DNA from: Clostridia bacterium
GTDB taxonomy: Bacteria; Bacillota; Clostridia; Oscillospirales; Acutalibacteraceae
Length of the DNA: 64,000 nucleotides
Direction: 5' to 3'
Assembly: GCA_017521125.1 (NCBI GenBank)
Contig: JAFXDV010000010.1
Location: 62,001 to 126,000, forward strand
Each line of letters opens with the position of its first letter. The stretch's first letter is position 1. Positions 24,341 to 31,879 of the stretch are shown piece after piece. The notes under the pieces were generated by a model, which saw only the letters and a program-made list of their open reading frames with translations, was not told where the DNA came from and did no database searches. Made by a program: the position numbers and the translations under genes.

Positions 24341-24365
24341 GAGCAACAGAAAATTTTAATCTTAC

Positions 24366-24404
24366 AAAAAAGACTTGAAATCTTATGATTTCAAGTCTTT
24401 TTTT
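24366..24404. terminator. Terminator of the Val T-box/VOR/LeuDH operon
   Basis: AAAAAGACTTGAAATC and GATTTCAAGTCTTTTTTT pair perfectly around TTAT. The symmetrical A and T flanks let it serve the convergent LysR gene too. Confidence 0.9.
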
Positions 24405-24421
24405 ATTAAATGTGACAGCGA

Positions 24422-25318
24422 TTAGAGTAAAAGCCCCTCCACCTTATTTGTCTCCATAACCGTTTTAAGAGAAGCTAAAAAGCATTCCGTCGGCCGAGTA
24501 GTAAGGGCGGCTCTGCGGCAGAGCAGATATATGCGGCGGTCAGGTATAGCAAAGCTCATTTTGCACCTGCGCAAATCAGGCGCGTTCTGCAAGGCGTCGG
24601 CTATACTTCGTGGCACTACTGCCCAGGCCTGAGGCCTTGAAATAAAGAGTCTTATCTGACTCATAAGCCCTAATCTTATCTGGGGTTTTGCCTCTGTTCC
24701 AAAAACACTCTGGTGCCATTTTCTGAGCTCTGAAGTCCAGACGCTATAAACCTGGTGGTCCACAGATAAATCTTCTAAATTTACAGGGTCGGGATAATCC
24801 GACCTTGCCGAGCACAAAAACGCCATCGGCTCGTTCATAAAGGGAATGGTTACAATCTGGTCATTATCCACCATCCGTCCTGAAAAAGCTACATCTAACT
24901 TATCTCTCTCCAAGGCCTTTCGCGCTTCGGCTGTAGCAATATCTTTAATTTCCAACCGAATTTCAGGAAAGTGGTTTGAAAAATGCTCGTATACAGGGGG
25001 AAGCATATAACTACCGATACTGTTAAGAGATGATATCCTTAAAATTTCTTCTGTTAAAGGCGGATTGCAAACAGCATACATCTGATTTTCAAGGGCTTGG
25101 TGCTGTTGCGCTAAGGGCAGAAACCTTTCGCCCGCGGGGGTTAAGGATAATTTTCGGTTTCCCTTGCTTCTGTAAAACAGTTCCTGGCCAAGCTCTTTTT
25201 CAAGGTTCCTTAACCGCGTACTAAGGGAAGATTGATTAATATAAAGGGTTTGGGCAGCTCCTGTAATGCTACCTTCACGGTATATTGTCAAAAACGCTTC
25301 TATTCCTAAATCGGTCAT
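24422..25318 (-). CDS. LysR-family transcriptional regulator
   Basis: The 298-residue protein has the N-terminal LysR helix-turn-helix (IEAFLTIYREGSITGAAQTLYINQSSLSTRL) and a periplasmic-binding-like effector domain. I chose the ATG at 25318, seven bases after GGAGG; a TTG 15 bases upstream overlaps that site. It is divergent from the transporter/aminoacylase gene, with a 22-bp inverted repeat between them, so it probably controls that gene and itself. The effector is unknown. Confidence 0.92.
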   Translation of the reverse strand: MTDLGIEAFLTIYREGSITGAAQTLYINQSSLSTRLRNLEKELGQELFYRSKGNRKLSLTPAGERFLPLAQQHQALENQMYAVCNPPLTEEILRISSLNSIGSYMLPPVYEHFSNHFPEIRLEIKDIATAEARKALERDKLDVAFSGRMVDNDQIVTIPFMNEPMAFLCSARSDYPDPVNLEDLSVDHQVYSVWTSELRKWHQSVFGTEAKPQIRLGLMSQIRLFISRPQAWAVVPRSIADALQNAPDLRRCKMSFAIPDRRIYLLCRRAALTTRPTECFLASLKTVMETNKVEGLLL

Positions 25319-25332
25319 ACTCTTTCCCTCCA

Positions 25333-25354
25333 AATATTGAATTCATTCAATATT
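25333..25354. promoter_or_regulatory. Inverted repeat, probable LysR operator
   Basis: AATATTGAAT and ATTCAATATT are perfect inverted copies separated by TC. The site contains the T-N11-A pattern typical of LysR boxes and lies between the divergent LysR and transporter genes. Confidence 0.6.
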
Positions 25355-25431
25355 ATATAGCAAAAAACCGTCATTTACAACACTTTTTTAAAACATTATA
25401 ATGATATCAAATATTTATCGAGGTGCTGTTT

Positions 25432-27825
25432 ATGAAAAGCAATACTGCTAAGGCGGTCTTTTGCGCCGCTTTGGGAAACATTCTTTGGGGATTCAGTTTC
25501 CTCTTTATCAAACAGGCTCTGAGCGTGGTTTCTCAGCCATCCATAATGCTTGCCCACCGTTTTACCATATCGGTGCTTATTATGCTTCTTATGATACTTT
25601 TCGGTAAGGGCAAAATTTCTCTAAAGGGCAAAAATTTTGCTTTTATTTTATTGCTGCAGGTCTTTCAGATATGTTATACTGTTTTTGAAAGCTACGCGCT
25701 TCTTTATACCAACTCAACCATCGCCGGTCTTGGCCTTGCGGTTGTACCTGTTGTCACTATCGGCACAGGGGCTCTCTTTTTAAAAGAATACCCCTCCTTG
25801 CGACAAGCTTTGTTCTGTATAATGCCAGTAGTGGGCGTGGTTTTCATAACCCTTTCAGGCAAAGAATTGGGAGTTATGACTCCCTTAGGCGGATTATTCT
25901 TGCTTATTACGGTAGTCGCTTCTGCACTATTTAAGACGGCAAACCGCAAAGCATCTCAAGAGTTTACCGCATTTGAACGCACCTTTTTTGTGTTGGCCTC
26001 CTCATCGGTAGTGTTTACTGTAGCCGGCCTTAAATCTGCAAATTGGGATGTTGCAAGCTTTGTCTCGCCCCTGGCAAACCCAAAATATATTATTTCGGTT
26101 CTTTTCTTGGCAATTCTCTGCTCCATCGCCGCAAATATCCTTATAAACTATGCTGCGAGTCAGATGTCGGTCTTTAAAGTCTCCTCCTATGGCTCTCTCT
26201 CAACCTTGTGCTCAGCTGTTGCGGGCATTGCTTTACTTGGAGAGCCTGTAAATCTCGGTTTAATATTGGGAGGAGTGCTTATTATAGTGGGTGTTCGAGA
26301 AGTAACTAAGCCTAAAAAGGAGAAAAAACTTATGTATGACATTTTAATTAAAAACGGTATGATTATTGATGGTACAGGTAGCCCCTCTATGAGAGCACAG
26401 GTTGCCGTAAAGGACGGAAAAATTGTAAAAATCGCCCGAAATATTGAGGCCGAGGCAAAGGCTGTTATAGATGCCGCAGGTAAGGTTGTAACCCCTGGCT
26501 TTATTGACTCTCACTCTCATTCCGACAAACAGTTTTTCTCACACCCTGAGCAAAAGGAAAAGGTTGAGCAGGGTATCACCACCTCGGTTGCAGGTCAATG
26601 CGGCGCTTCAATCTGCAGTACAGATGCCGCTGAATTTTTAGACAATGCTCGTGGCTGCAAGCTTGGTGCAAATATCGGTCAGCTTATTGGCCACGGTTCT
26701 TTACGAAAAGCCGTTATCGGCACAGAAAACCGCAAACCCACCGCCGACGAGCTTGAAAAAATGAAATCCGTTATGCGTGAGGCTATGGAGCACGGGGCTT
26801 TGGGTGTTTCCTTCGGATTTATCTATGCTCCCGGTTGCTTCGCCGACACAAAGGAAGCTATCCAAATCGCAAAGGTGGTAGGCGAGTATCACGGTATTGC
26901 CGCCATCCATCTCAGAAGTGAAGCCGACAAACTTGTTGAGGCGGTAAATGAATTTGTCACTATTGTTAAAGAATCTGGTGTTCGCGGAGTTATTTCGCAC
27001 CATAAGGCATCGGGAAATCCTAAAAACTGGGGACTGGTAAAGGAGACCCTTCGCATTATAGACCAGGTCAATGTCCAAGGGTATGAGCTTTATGCCGATG
27101 TCTATCCCTATACTGCATCACACACACGTTTTTCTTCAGCCTTTATCCCTATTCAGTGGCGTTCAGGGGGAACCGATAGTCTATTAAAGCATTTGGAAAG
27201 CCCTGAGGAAATAGCCGAGGCTAAGGCTAGGTTTTATTCTGCTCATTCTGATATGGATTACATACTTGTTGCCCGATGCGCTGGCCGCCCTGAGTTTGAG
27301 GGTCTTCGTGTGCCTGAAATTGCTGAAAAATTGGGACTAGATGAATTCTCTGCCGCTTTGGAGATAGTGCGACTTACAAAGGACAGCTGTTCCGCCTGCT
27401 TTTTTACTATGTGCGAGGAGGATGTAGAGACGGTAATGGCACATCCTCGCGTTATGATTTGCACCGACTCAGGCGTTGTGGCAACCGCTTCCAGCTACCA
27501 TCCACGACTGCGCGCAAGCTTCCCAAGGGCTATTGCTCGTTATGTTCGAGAAAAAGGGGTTGTTTCACTTTCTGAAATGATTAGGAAAATGACCTCTATG
27601 CCTGCCGCCGTTTACGGTTTTCAGACTAAAGGTCTTATTCGTGAGGGAATGGACGCCGACATCTGTATCTTTGACCCTGAAAAACTTGAAGATAAGGCGA
27701 CCTACGCTAATCCTCACGCCCACGCCGAAGGCTTTGATTTTGTAATTGTGGGTGGAAAAATTGCTGCTGAAAATGCCCAATACACAGGGGAGCTTGGCGG
27801 AACGATGCTATATAGAACTCTTTAA
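25432..27825 (+). CDS. DMT/EamA transporter fused to D-aminoacylase-type amidohydrolase
   Basis: The 797-residue product joins two full proteins in frame. Residues 1 to about 292 form a ten-helix EamA/DMT-superfamily exporter (ALGNILWGFSFLFIKQAL near the start, repeated EamA halves). From Met301 an N-acyl-D-amino-acid deacylase follows: YDILIKNGMIIDGTG, the zinc motif GFIDSHSHSD, HLRSEA, HHKASG and the C-terminal KGLIREGMDADICIFDP. Such enzymes hydrolyse N-acyl-D-amino acids or dihydropyrimidine-like amides. The junction AAAAAGGAGAAAAAACTTATG at Met301 is an excellent ribosome binding site, so the amidohydrolase may also be made alone. The start ATG at 25432 follows GAGG by eight bases. A transporter joined to a deacylase suggests linked export and processing of acyl-amino compounds. 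Confidence 0.87.
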   Translation: MKSNTAKAVFCAALGNILWGFSFLFIKQALSVVSQPSIMLAHRFTISVLIMLLMILFGKGKISLKGKNFAFILLLQVFQICYTVFESYALLYTNSTIAGLGLAVVPVVTIGTGALFLKEYPSLRQALFCIMPVVGVVFITLSGKELGVMTPLGGLFLLITVVASALFKTANRKASQEFTAFERTFFVLASSSVVFTVAGLKSANWDVASFVSPLANPKYIISVLFLAILCSIAANILINYAASQMSVFKVSSYGSLSTLCSAVAGIALLGEPVNLGLILGGVLIIVGVREVTKPKKEKKLMYDILIKNGMIIDGTGSPSMRAQVAVKDGKIVKIARNIEAEAKAVIDAAGKVVTPGFIDSHSHSDKQFFSHPEQKEKVEQGITTSVAGQCGASICSTDAAEFLDNARGCKLGANIGQLIGHGSLRKAVIGTENRKPTADELEKMKSVMREAMEHGALGVSFGFIYAPGCFADTKEAIQIAKVVGEYHGIAAIHLRSEADKLVEAVNEFVTIVKESGVRGVISHHKASGNPKNWGLVKETLRIIDQVNVQGYELYADVYPYTASHTRFSSAFIPIQWRSGGTDSLLKHLESPEEIAEAKARFYSAHSDMDYILVARCAGRPEFEGLRVPEIAEKLGLDEFSAALEIVRLTKDSCSACFFTMCEEDVETVMAHPRVMICTDSGVVATASSYHPRLRASFPRAIARYVREKGVVSLSEMIRKMTSMPAAVYGFQTKGLIREGMDADICIFDPEKLEDKATYANPHAHAEGFDFVIVGGKIAAENAQYTGELGGTMLYRTL
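26319..26334 (+). promoter_or_regulatory. Internal ribosome binding site and start for a free amidohydrolase
   Basis: GGAG (26319-26322) lies nine bases before an in-frame ATG (26332) exactly where the amidohydrolase domain starts. The surrounding codons encode a KPKKEKK linker, so the match may partly reflect lysine codons. Confidence 0.5.
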
Positions 27826-27831
27826 AAGATT

Positions 27832-27870
27832 AAAAGAGCTATCAGATTTTAGTCTGATAGCTCTTTTTTT
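27832..27870. terminator. Bidirectional terminator between convergent genes
   Basis: AAAAGAGCTATCAGA and TCTGATAGCTCTTTT pair around a short loop, followed by T on the plus strand. It ends at the stop codon of the convergent XRE gene. Confidence 0.88.
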
Positions 27871-28480
27871 AGCCTTTGCTTATTACCTTTTTCTGCCAAC
27901 TTATCTTTTTACACTTTGGGCATTTCATATATCTTGTTCTGCCCATATGCATTGACCATACCATTGGTTTGTATGAGGGCACGTATTTGTGACCGCAGTT
28001 TTTACACTGGTAATACCCTGCCACCTGTTCGATTTTAATGGCATAGAAAATTCCCACAAAACAAGGGATAACGCCGGAGAAACAAAGGACAATTCTTTGC
28101 CAGTTCTCCATTGGAAGATATGCTGCGATAATGATTGGTGCAAGTAAAACAAGGACGGATAAAACTCCTATAACCACTTCAAGCGCTAAAAGTCTTTTAT
28201 CGTTTTCTTCCTTTTGTTTTACCATTTCAATCAAGGTTTTTTCAAGTTCTTTGTTGTAGTTATCCACTTTAACTACCTCCCCGTTTAATAAGTCGTTTAC
28301 TGTAATACCCAAGATTTCGCAAAGCTCCAACATTATTGCGGAATCGGGCAGAGATTTACCTGTTTCCCATTTGGACACTGCCCTATCGGTGATATTAAGT
28401 TTTTCTGCTAACTGCATTTGGGTCAGTTTTTTCTCTTTTCTGCAGTTTGCTATAAACCTTCCTATTTTCACTTGGTCCAT
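27869..28480 (-). CDS. XRE regulator with two membrane segments and C-terminal zinc ribbon
   Basis: The 203-residue protein starts at the ATG at 28480, preceded by AAAGGAGG. Residues 1-65 are an XRE helix-turn-helix (KLTQMQLAEKLNITDRAVSKWE). A charged stretch leads to two hydrophobic segments (VVIGVLSVLVLLAPIIIAAYL and IVLCFSGVIPCFVGIFYAI), then a CKNCG...CPKCKK zinc ribbon. Membrane-anchored XRE proteins with zinc ribbons are common in Clostridia but poorly characterised. It is divergent from the DUF4097 operon, with an inverted repeat between them. Confidence 0.85.
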   Translation of the reverse strand: MDQVKIGRFIANCRKEKKLTQMQLAEKLNITDRAVSKWETGKSLPDSAIMLELCEILGITVNDLLNGEVVKVDNYNKELEKTLIEMVKQKEENDKRLLALEVVIGVLSVLVLLAPIIIAAYLPMENWQRIVLCFSGVIPCFVGIFYAIKIEQVAGYYQCKNCGHKYVPSYKPMVWSMHMGRTRYMKCPKCKKISWQKKVISKG

Positions 28481-28531
28481 AGAGCGCCTCCTTTCATGCT
28501 CAGTATATACAACACCTTTAAAAAATACCAC

Positions 28532-28569
28532 GAACTGTTGGTTGAGTGGGGAAAATCAACCGACAGTTC
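28532..28569. promoter_or_regulatory. Long inverted repeat between divergent XRE gene and envelope operon
   Basis: GAACTGTTGGTTGA (28532-28545) and TCAACCGACAGTTC (28556-28569) are inverted copies with one mismatch, separated by ten bases. It lies between the divergent genes without a T tract, so an operator for the XRE protein is more likely than a terminator. Confidence 0.55.
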
Positions 28570-28671
28570 ATATTATACCACAATTTATTCACGCAGAAAA
28601 CAGTTTTTATTGACAAAGGTAATGCCACATGATATGTTTAAAATAAATAAAAGTTTAGGGGGATATTGCAA

Positions 28672-29052
28672 ATGGCCAAAAATTCTCGCTTAAGATGGTG
28701 GGAGATTGTATTTTTAATTTTAGGTTCTCCTATCTGGCTTTCTGTTTTAATTTCTGTTTTTGCAGTTGTTTTTTCTGTTTATGTTTCCCTTTGGTCTGCG
28801 ATTATCTCTCTTTGGGCAGTTTTTGTGTCCCTTTTAGCCTCGGCTTTTGGTCTGACAGCGGCAAGTTTTATCCTTTTAGTTTTGGGACGCATGTTCTCAG
28901 GTGCTGCCGCTTTCGCCGTAGGTTTAGTTTGTGCGGGACTTTCTATCTTTATGTTCTTCGTTTGCAAGGCGGCAACCAAGGGAATTATTTTTCTTACCAA
29001 AAAGGTTTGTTTGGCTTTAAAAAACTGCTTGATAAAGAAGGAGGTAGCGTGA
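28672..29052 (+). CDS. Small membrane protein, DUF1700/HAAS-like transmembrane part
   Basis: This 126-residue protein is almost entirely hydrophobic, with about four membrane segments rich in Ala, Leu, Val and Ser, and a basic tail (KKVCLALKNCLIKK). It resembles the membrane half of DUF1700 proteins that accompany DUF4097 proteins, but the usual N-terminal HAAS helices are missing. I chose the ATG at 28672, nine bases after AGGGGG. Its stop overlaps the next start as TGATG, so the two proteins are probably made together. Confidence 0.75.
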   Translation: MAKNSRLRWWEIVFLILGSPIWLSVLISVFAVVFSVYVSLWSAIISLWAVFVSLLASAFGLTAASFILLVLGRMFSGAAAFAVGLVCAGLSIFMFFVCKAATKGIIFLTKKVCLALKNCLIKKEVA

Positions 29053-29843
29053 TGAAAACATCTACAAAAATATGGTTGATTGTTGCAGCCGCCCTCGTTT
29101 TTTTAGGAACCATTATGTTTTCGGCAACTCTGTTTTTTGCCGATTGGGATTTTTCTAAAATCAGTACCACAAAATATGAGCAGAACTCTTATAATATTAG
29201 TGACTCTTTTGAAAACATTTGGATAGACACCGACACAGCAGATATAAAATTCCTTCTTTCAGGGAATGGTGAATGCAAGGTCGAGTGTTTCGAGGAAAAA
29301 AAGGCCAGGCATGAAGTAAAAATAGAAAACGGCACTCTTTTTATTAACGAAAAAGAGGAAAAAGCCTGGTATGATTATATAAACATCGGCTTCGGCACTC
29401 CAAAAATTACCGTTTATCTTCCAAAAGCAGATTTTTCCTCGGTTTATATTAAAGAGAGCACAGGAGATATATCTTTTTCTAAACTATCTGTAAAAGATAT
29501 TGACCTTTCCCTTTCAACCGGCGATATTTTACTTAGTGATGTAAAGTGTGAAAACCTTGTAACTAAAGGAAGTACCGGAGAGGTCGAACTCAAAAAGGTT
29601 ATCGCCTCTAATAAATTCGACATTAAAAGAAGCACGGGTGATATTGAGCTTAACGTTTGCGATGCGGCGGAAATATTTATTGAAACCGACACCGGCGACG
29701 TTGAGGGAAGTCTGCTTTCCCCTAAAACTTTTGCTACTAAGACAAGTACAGGAGAAATTCACGTTCCCCAAACTAATGAGGGGGGCTTATGCCAAATCAC
29801 CACCTCGACGGGAGATATAGAAATTTATCTTGGAGAAAAATAA
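29052..29843 (+). CDS. DUF4097 family beta-repeat protein
   Basis: The 263-residue protein has one N-terminal membrane anchor (IWLIVAAALVFLGTIMFSATLFF) and then an extracytoplasmic domain of short repeats built on STGDI/STGEV (seven or more copies), the hallmark of DUF4097 beta-solenoid proteins. The family is linked to envelope-stress regulation and forms operons with DUF1700-type membrane proteins and small regulators, as here. Molecular function is unknown. Stop and the next start overlap (TAATG). Confidence 0.85.
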   Translation: MKTSTKIWLIVAAALVFLGTIMFSATLFFADWDFSKISTTKYEQNSYNISDSFENIWIDTDTADIKFLLSGNGECKVECFEEKKARHEVKIENGTLFINEKEEKAWYDYINIGFGTPKITVYLPKADFSSVYIKESTGDISFSKLSVKDIDLSLSTGDILLSDVKCENLVTKGSTGEVELKKVIASNKFDIKRSTGDIELNVCDAAEIFIETDTGDVEGSLLSPKTFATKTSTGEIHVPQTNEGGLCQITTSTGDIEIYLGEK

Positions 29844-30508
29844 TGAAACTTTTATTTTCGGCTCTTTCTAAATTTTTAATGGGGCTATTTCTCGTGGGCG
29901 CATTGATTTTTATTCCTGCGGGTAGCCTTAAATATATGAACGGTTGGTTATTCATTGGTTTACTGTTTGTTCCTATGCTAATTCTCGGCGCAGTTCTTCT
30001 TTTAAAATCACCAAATCTCCTTGAAAAAAGGCTCGGCGCAAGGGAAGAAGAAAAAACCCAAAAAGGTGTTGTTGCAGCCGCAGGACTTATCTTTGTTGCA
30101 GGGTTTATTATTGCGGGTCTTGACTTTCGTTTCGGTTGGTCGACTATTCACAACGGAATTGTTTTTTCCGCTTCGGTAATACTTTTGATTTCCTACGCCT
30201 TATACGCCGAGGTTATGCGCGAAAATGCTTATCTTTCAAGGACGGTTGAGGTGCAAGAGGGACAGAAAATCATTGATTCCGGTCTTTACGGAATTGTCCG
30301 CCACCCAATGTATGCCGTGACCGTTTGGCTATTCCTTTCTATCCCTTTGGTTCTCGGCTCTCTTTGGGCCTTTCTCTGCTTTGCCCTTTATCTGCCCATT
30401 ATTGTTGTGAGAATATTAAATGAAGAAAAGGTGCTCGAAGAAGGACTTTCAGGATACATAGAATATAAAAAACGTGTTAAATACAGACTTTTTCCTTTTA
30501 TATGGTAG
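29843..30508 (+). CDS. Isoprenylcysteine carboxyl methyltransferase-like membrane protein
   Basis: The 221-residue protein has about five membrane segments and the SAM-binding signature of the ICMT/PEMT family near the C-terminus: GLYGIVRHPMYAV (RHPxY) followed by RILNEEKVLEEGLSGYIEYKKRVKYRL. Bacterial members methylate unknown, probably lipid or membrane, substrates. It overlaps the DUF4097 gene by one base and belongs to the same operon. Confidence 0.83.
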   Translation: MKLLFSALSKFLMGLFLVGALIFIPAGSLKYMNGWLFIGLLFVPMLILGAVLLLKSPNLLEKRLGAREEEKTQKGVVAAAGLIFVAGFIIAGLDFRFGWSTIHNGIVFSASVILLISYALYAEVMRENAYLSRTVEVQEGQKIIDSGLYGIVRHPMYAVTVWLFLSIPLVLGSLWAFLCFALYLPIIVVRILNEEKVLEEGLSGYIEYKKRVKYRLFPFIW

Positions 30509-30525
30509 GTTAAACGAGGTGTCTT

Positions 30526-31131
30526 ATGGAATTTAATGAAAAATTACAAGATCTTAGAAAAAATAAGGGGCTAACTCAAGAAGAACTCGCCCAGATTCTT
30601 TTCGTTTCACGAACCGCCATTTCCAAATGGGAATCAGGCAGAGGTGTGCCTAACATTGAATCCTTAAAGGCTATTTCTAAATTCTTCTCGGTCTCGCTGG
30701 ATGACCTTTTATCTTCCGACCAACTCCTTTTCCTTGCCGAAAACGAGCAAAAGATTAAAGAACGACATATCAAGGATATGATTTTGGGGCTTCTTGATTG
30801 CAGTATGGCTCTGCTCTTGGTTTTGCCTTTTTTCGCATTTCAAACAGAGAGCTACGTTAAGGAGGTTTCCCTTTTAAATTTCATAACCGCTCAGCCTTTT
30901 ATTAGGGTGCTTTGTCTTGTTGTTGTTTTGGGTATGGTTGCACTCGGTCTTTTATGCCTTGCCTTGCAAAACTGCAATAATGCTTTTTGGGTTAAAATCA
31001 AAAGCACTCTTTCCCTTTTGCTTAGTATTTTGGCGGTTATCCTTTTCATCCTCTGCAGACAACCCTATGCGGCGGTGTTTACCTTTGTATTTTTAATTAT
31101 AAAGATGTTTACTATTTTCCGCCGACACTAA
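30526..31131 (+). CDS. XRE-family regulator with membrane anchor
   Basis: The 201-residue protein has an N-terminal XRE helix-turn-helix (KGLTQEELAQILFVSRTAISKWE) and four hydrophobic segments in the C-terminal two thirds. It follows the ICMT-like gene by 17 bases with GAGGTG before the ATG. The arrangement suggests a membrane-state-sensing regulator of its own operon; direct evidence is lacking. Confidence 0.83.
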   Translation: MEFNEKLQDLRKNKGLTQEELAQILFVSRTAISKWESGRGVPNIESLKAISKFFSVSLDDLLSSDQLLFLAENEQKIKERHIKDMILGLLDCSMALLLVLPFFAFQTESYVKEVSLLNFITAQPFIRVLCLVVVLGMVALGLLCLALQNCNNAFWVKIKSTLSLLLSILAVILFILCRQPYAAVFTFVFLIIKMFTIFRRH

Positions 31132-31206
31132 AAGTATCATAACGTGACGCCAAGACTCTTTTATTTCTTTTTAGTTTGCCTTACTGTGTTTACAGGAGGG
31201 AAAATT

Positions 31207-31857
31207 ATGAAAAGTTTTAAAAAAAGTCTTGGTGTTTTTGTTTTTTTATTTTTGTCTTTTATTTTGTGGACTGTAGCAATTTCCTTTATTGACCTTGGGT
31301 CGATAGGTCCCAATGGGTCAAGTGTGGGTTTTGCTACACTTAACGGATGGTTTCACTCGGTCACGGGGGTACACATGACCCTTTATCTTATAACCGACTG
31401 GGCAGGGCTTGTGCCTGTGGCGGTTGGCTTTGGTTTTGCAGTTTTAGGTCTTGTTCAGTGGATAAAGCGCAAAAATATATTAAAGGTAGATTTTAATATT
31501 CTAACTCTTGGTGGATTTTATATCCTTGTGTTAGCATTTTATCTGCTATTCGAAGAGTTTGTTGTGAATTACAGACCTATTCTTATAAACGGTTATTTAG
31601 AAGCCTCTTATCCGTCTTCCACCACCTTACTTGTATTTTGTATTATGCCAACCGCAATATTGCAGCTTAAAGCTCGTATTAAAAGACAAACGCTTAAAAA
31701 AGTACTTAATATTATTATTGTTGTTTTTACTGTATTTATGGTTGTAGGCCGACTTATTTCAGGGGTCCACTGGCTAACCGATATTATAGGCGGAATTTTA
31801 CTTAGCGGCAGTCTTGTAACCTTATATTATTCTATAAACAAAAAACCCACCGTATGA
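31207..31857 (+). CDS. PAP2-family membrane phosphatase
   Basis: The 216-residue protein has about six membrane segments and the phosphatidic-acid-phosphatase motifs in order: NYRPIL, SYPSSTT (a PSGH-type motif with Thr where His is usual) and SGVHWLTDIIGG. Members dephosphorylate lipid phosphates such as undecaprenyl pyrophosphate. The change in the second motif may lower activity. AGGAGG lies nine bases before the ATG at 31207. It closes the envelope operon before a bidirectional terminator. Confidence 0.85.
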   Translation: MKSFKKSLGVFVFLFLSFILWTVAISFIDLGSIGPNGSSVGFATLNGWFHSVTGVHMTLYLITDWAGLVPVAVGFGFAVLGLVQWIKRKNILKVDFNILTLGGFYILVLAFYLLFEEFVVNYRPILINGYLEASYPSSTTLLVFCIMPTAILQLKARIKRQTLKKVLNIIIVVFTVFMVVGRLISGVHWLTDIIGGILLSGSLVTLYYSINKKPTV

Positions 31858-31873
31858 TTCGGTGGGTTTTTTA
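31841..31873. terminator. Bidirectional terminator between PAP2 and GH3 genes
   Basis: AAAAACCCACCG and CGGTGGGTTTTTT pair perfectly; the hairpin overlaps the PAP2 stop codon and ends just before the GH3 stop. Confidence 0.9.
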
Positions 31874-31879
31874 CGTGTT

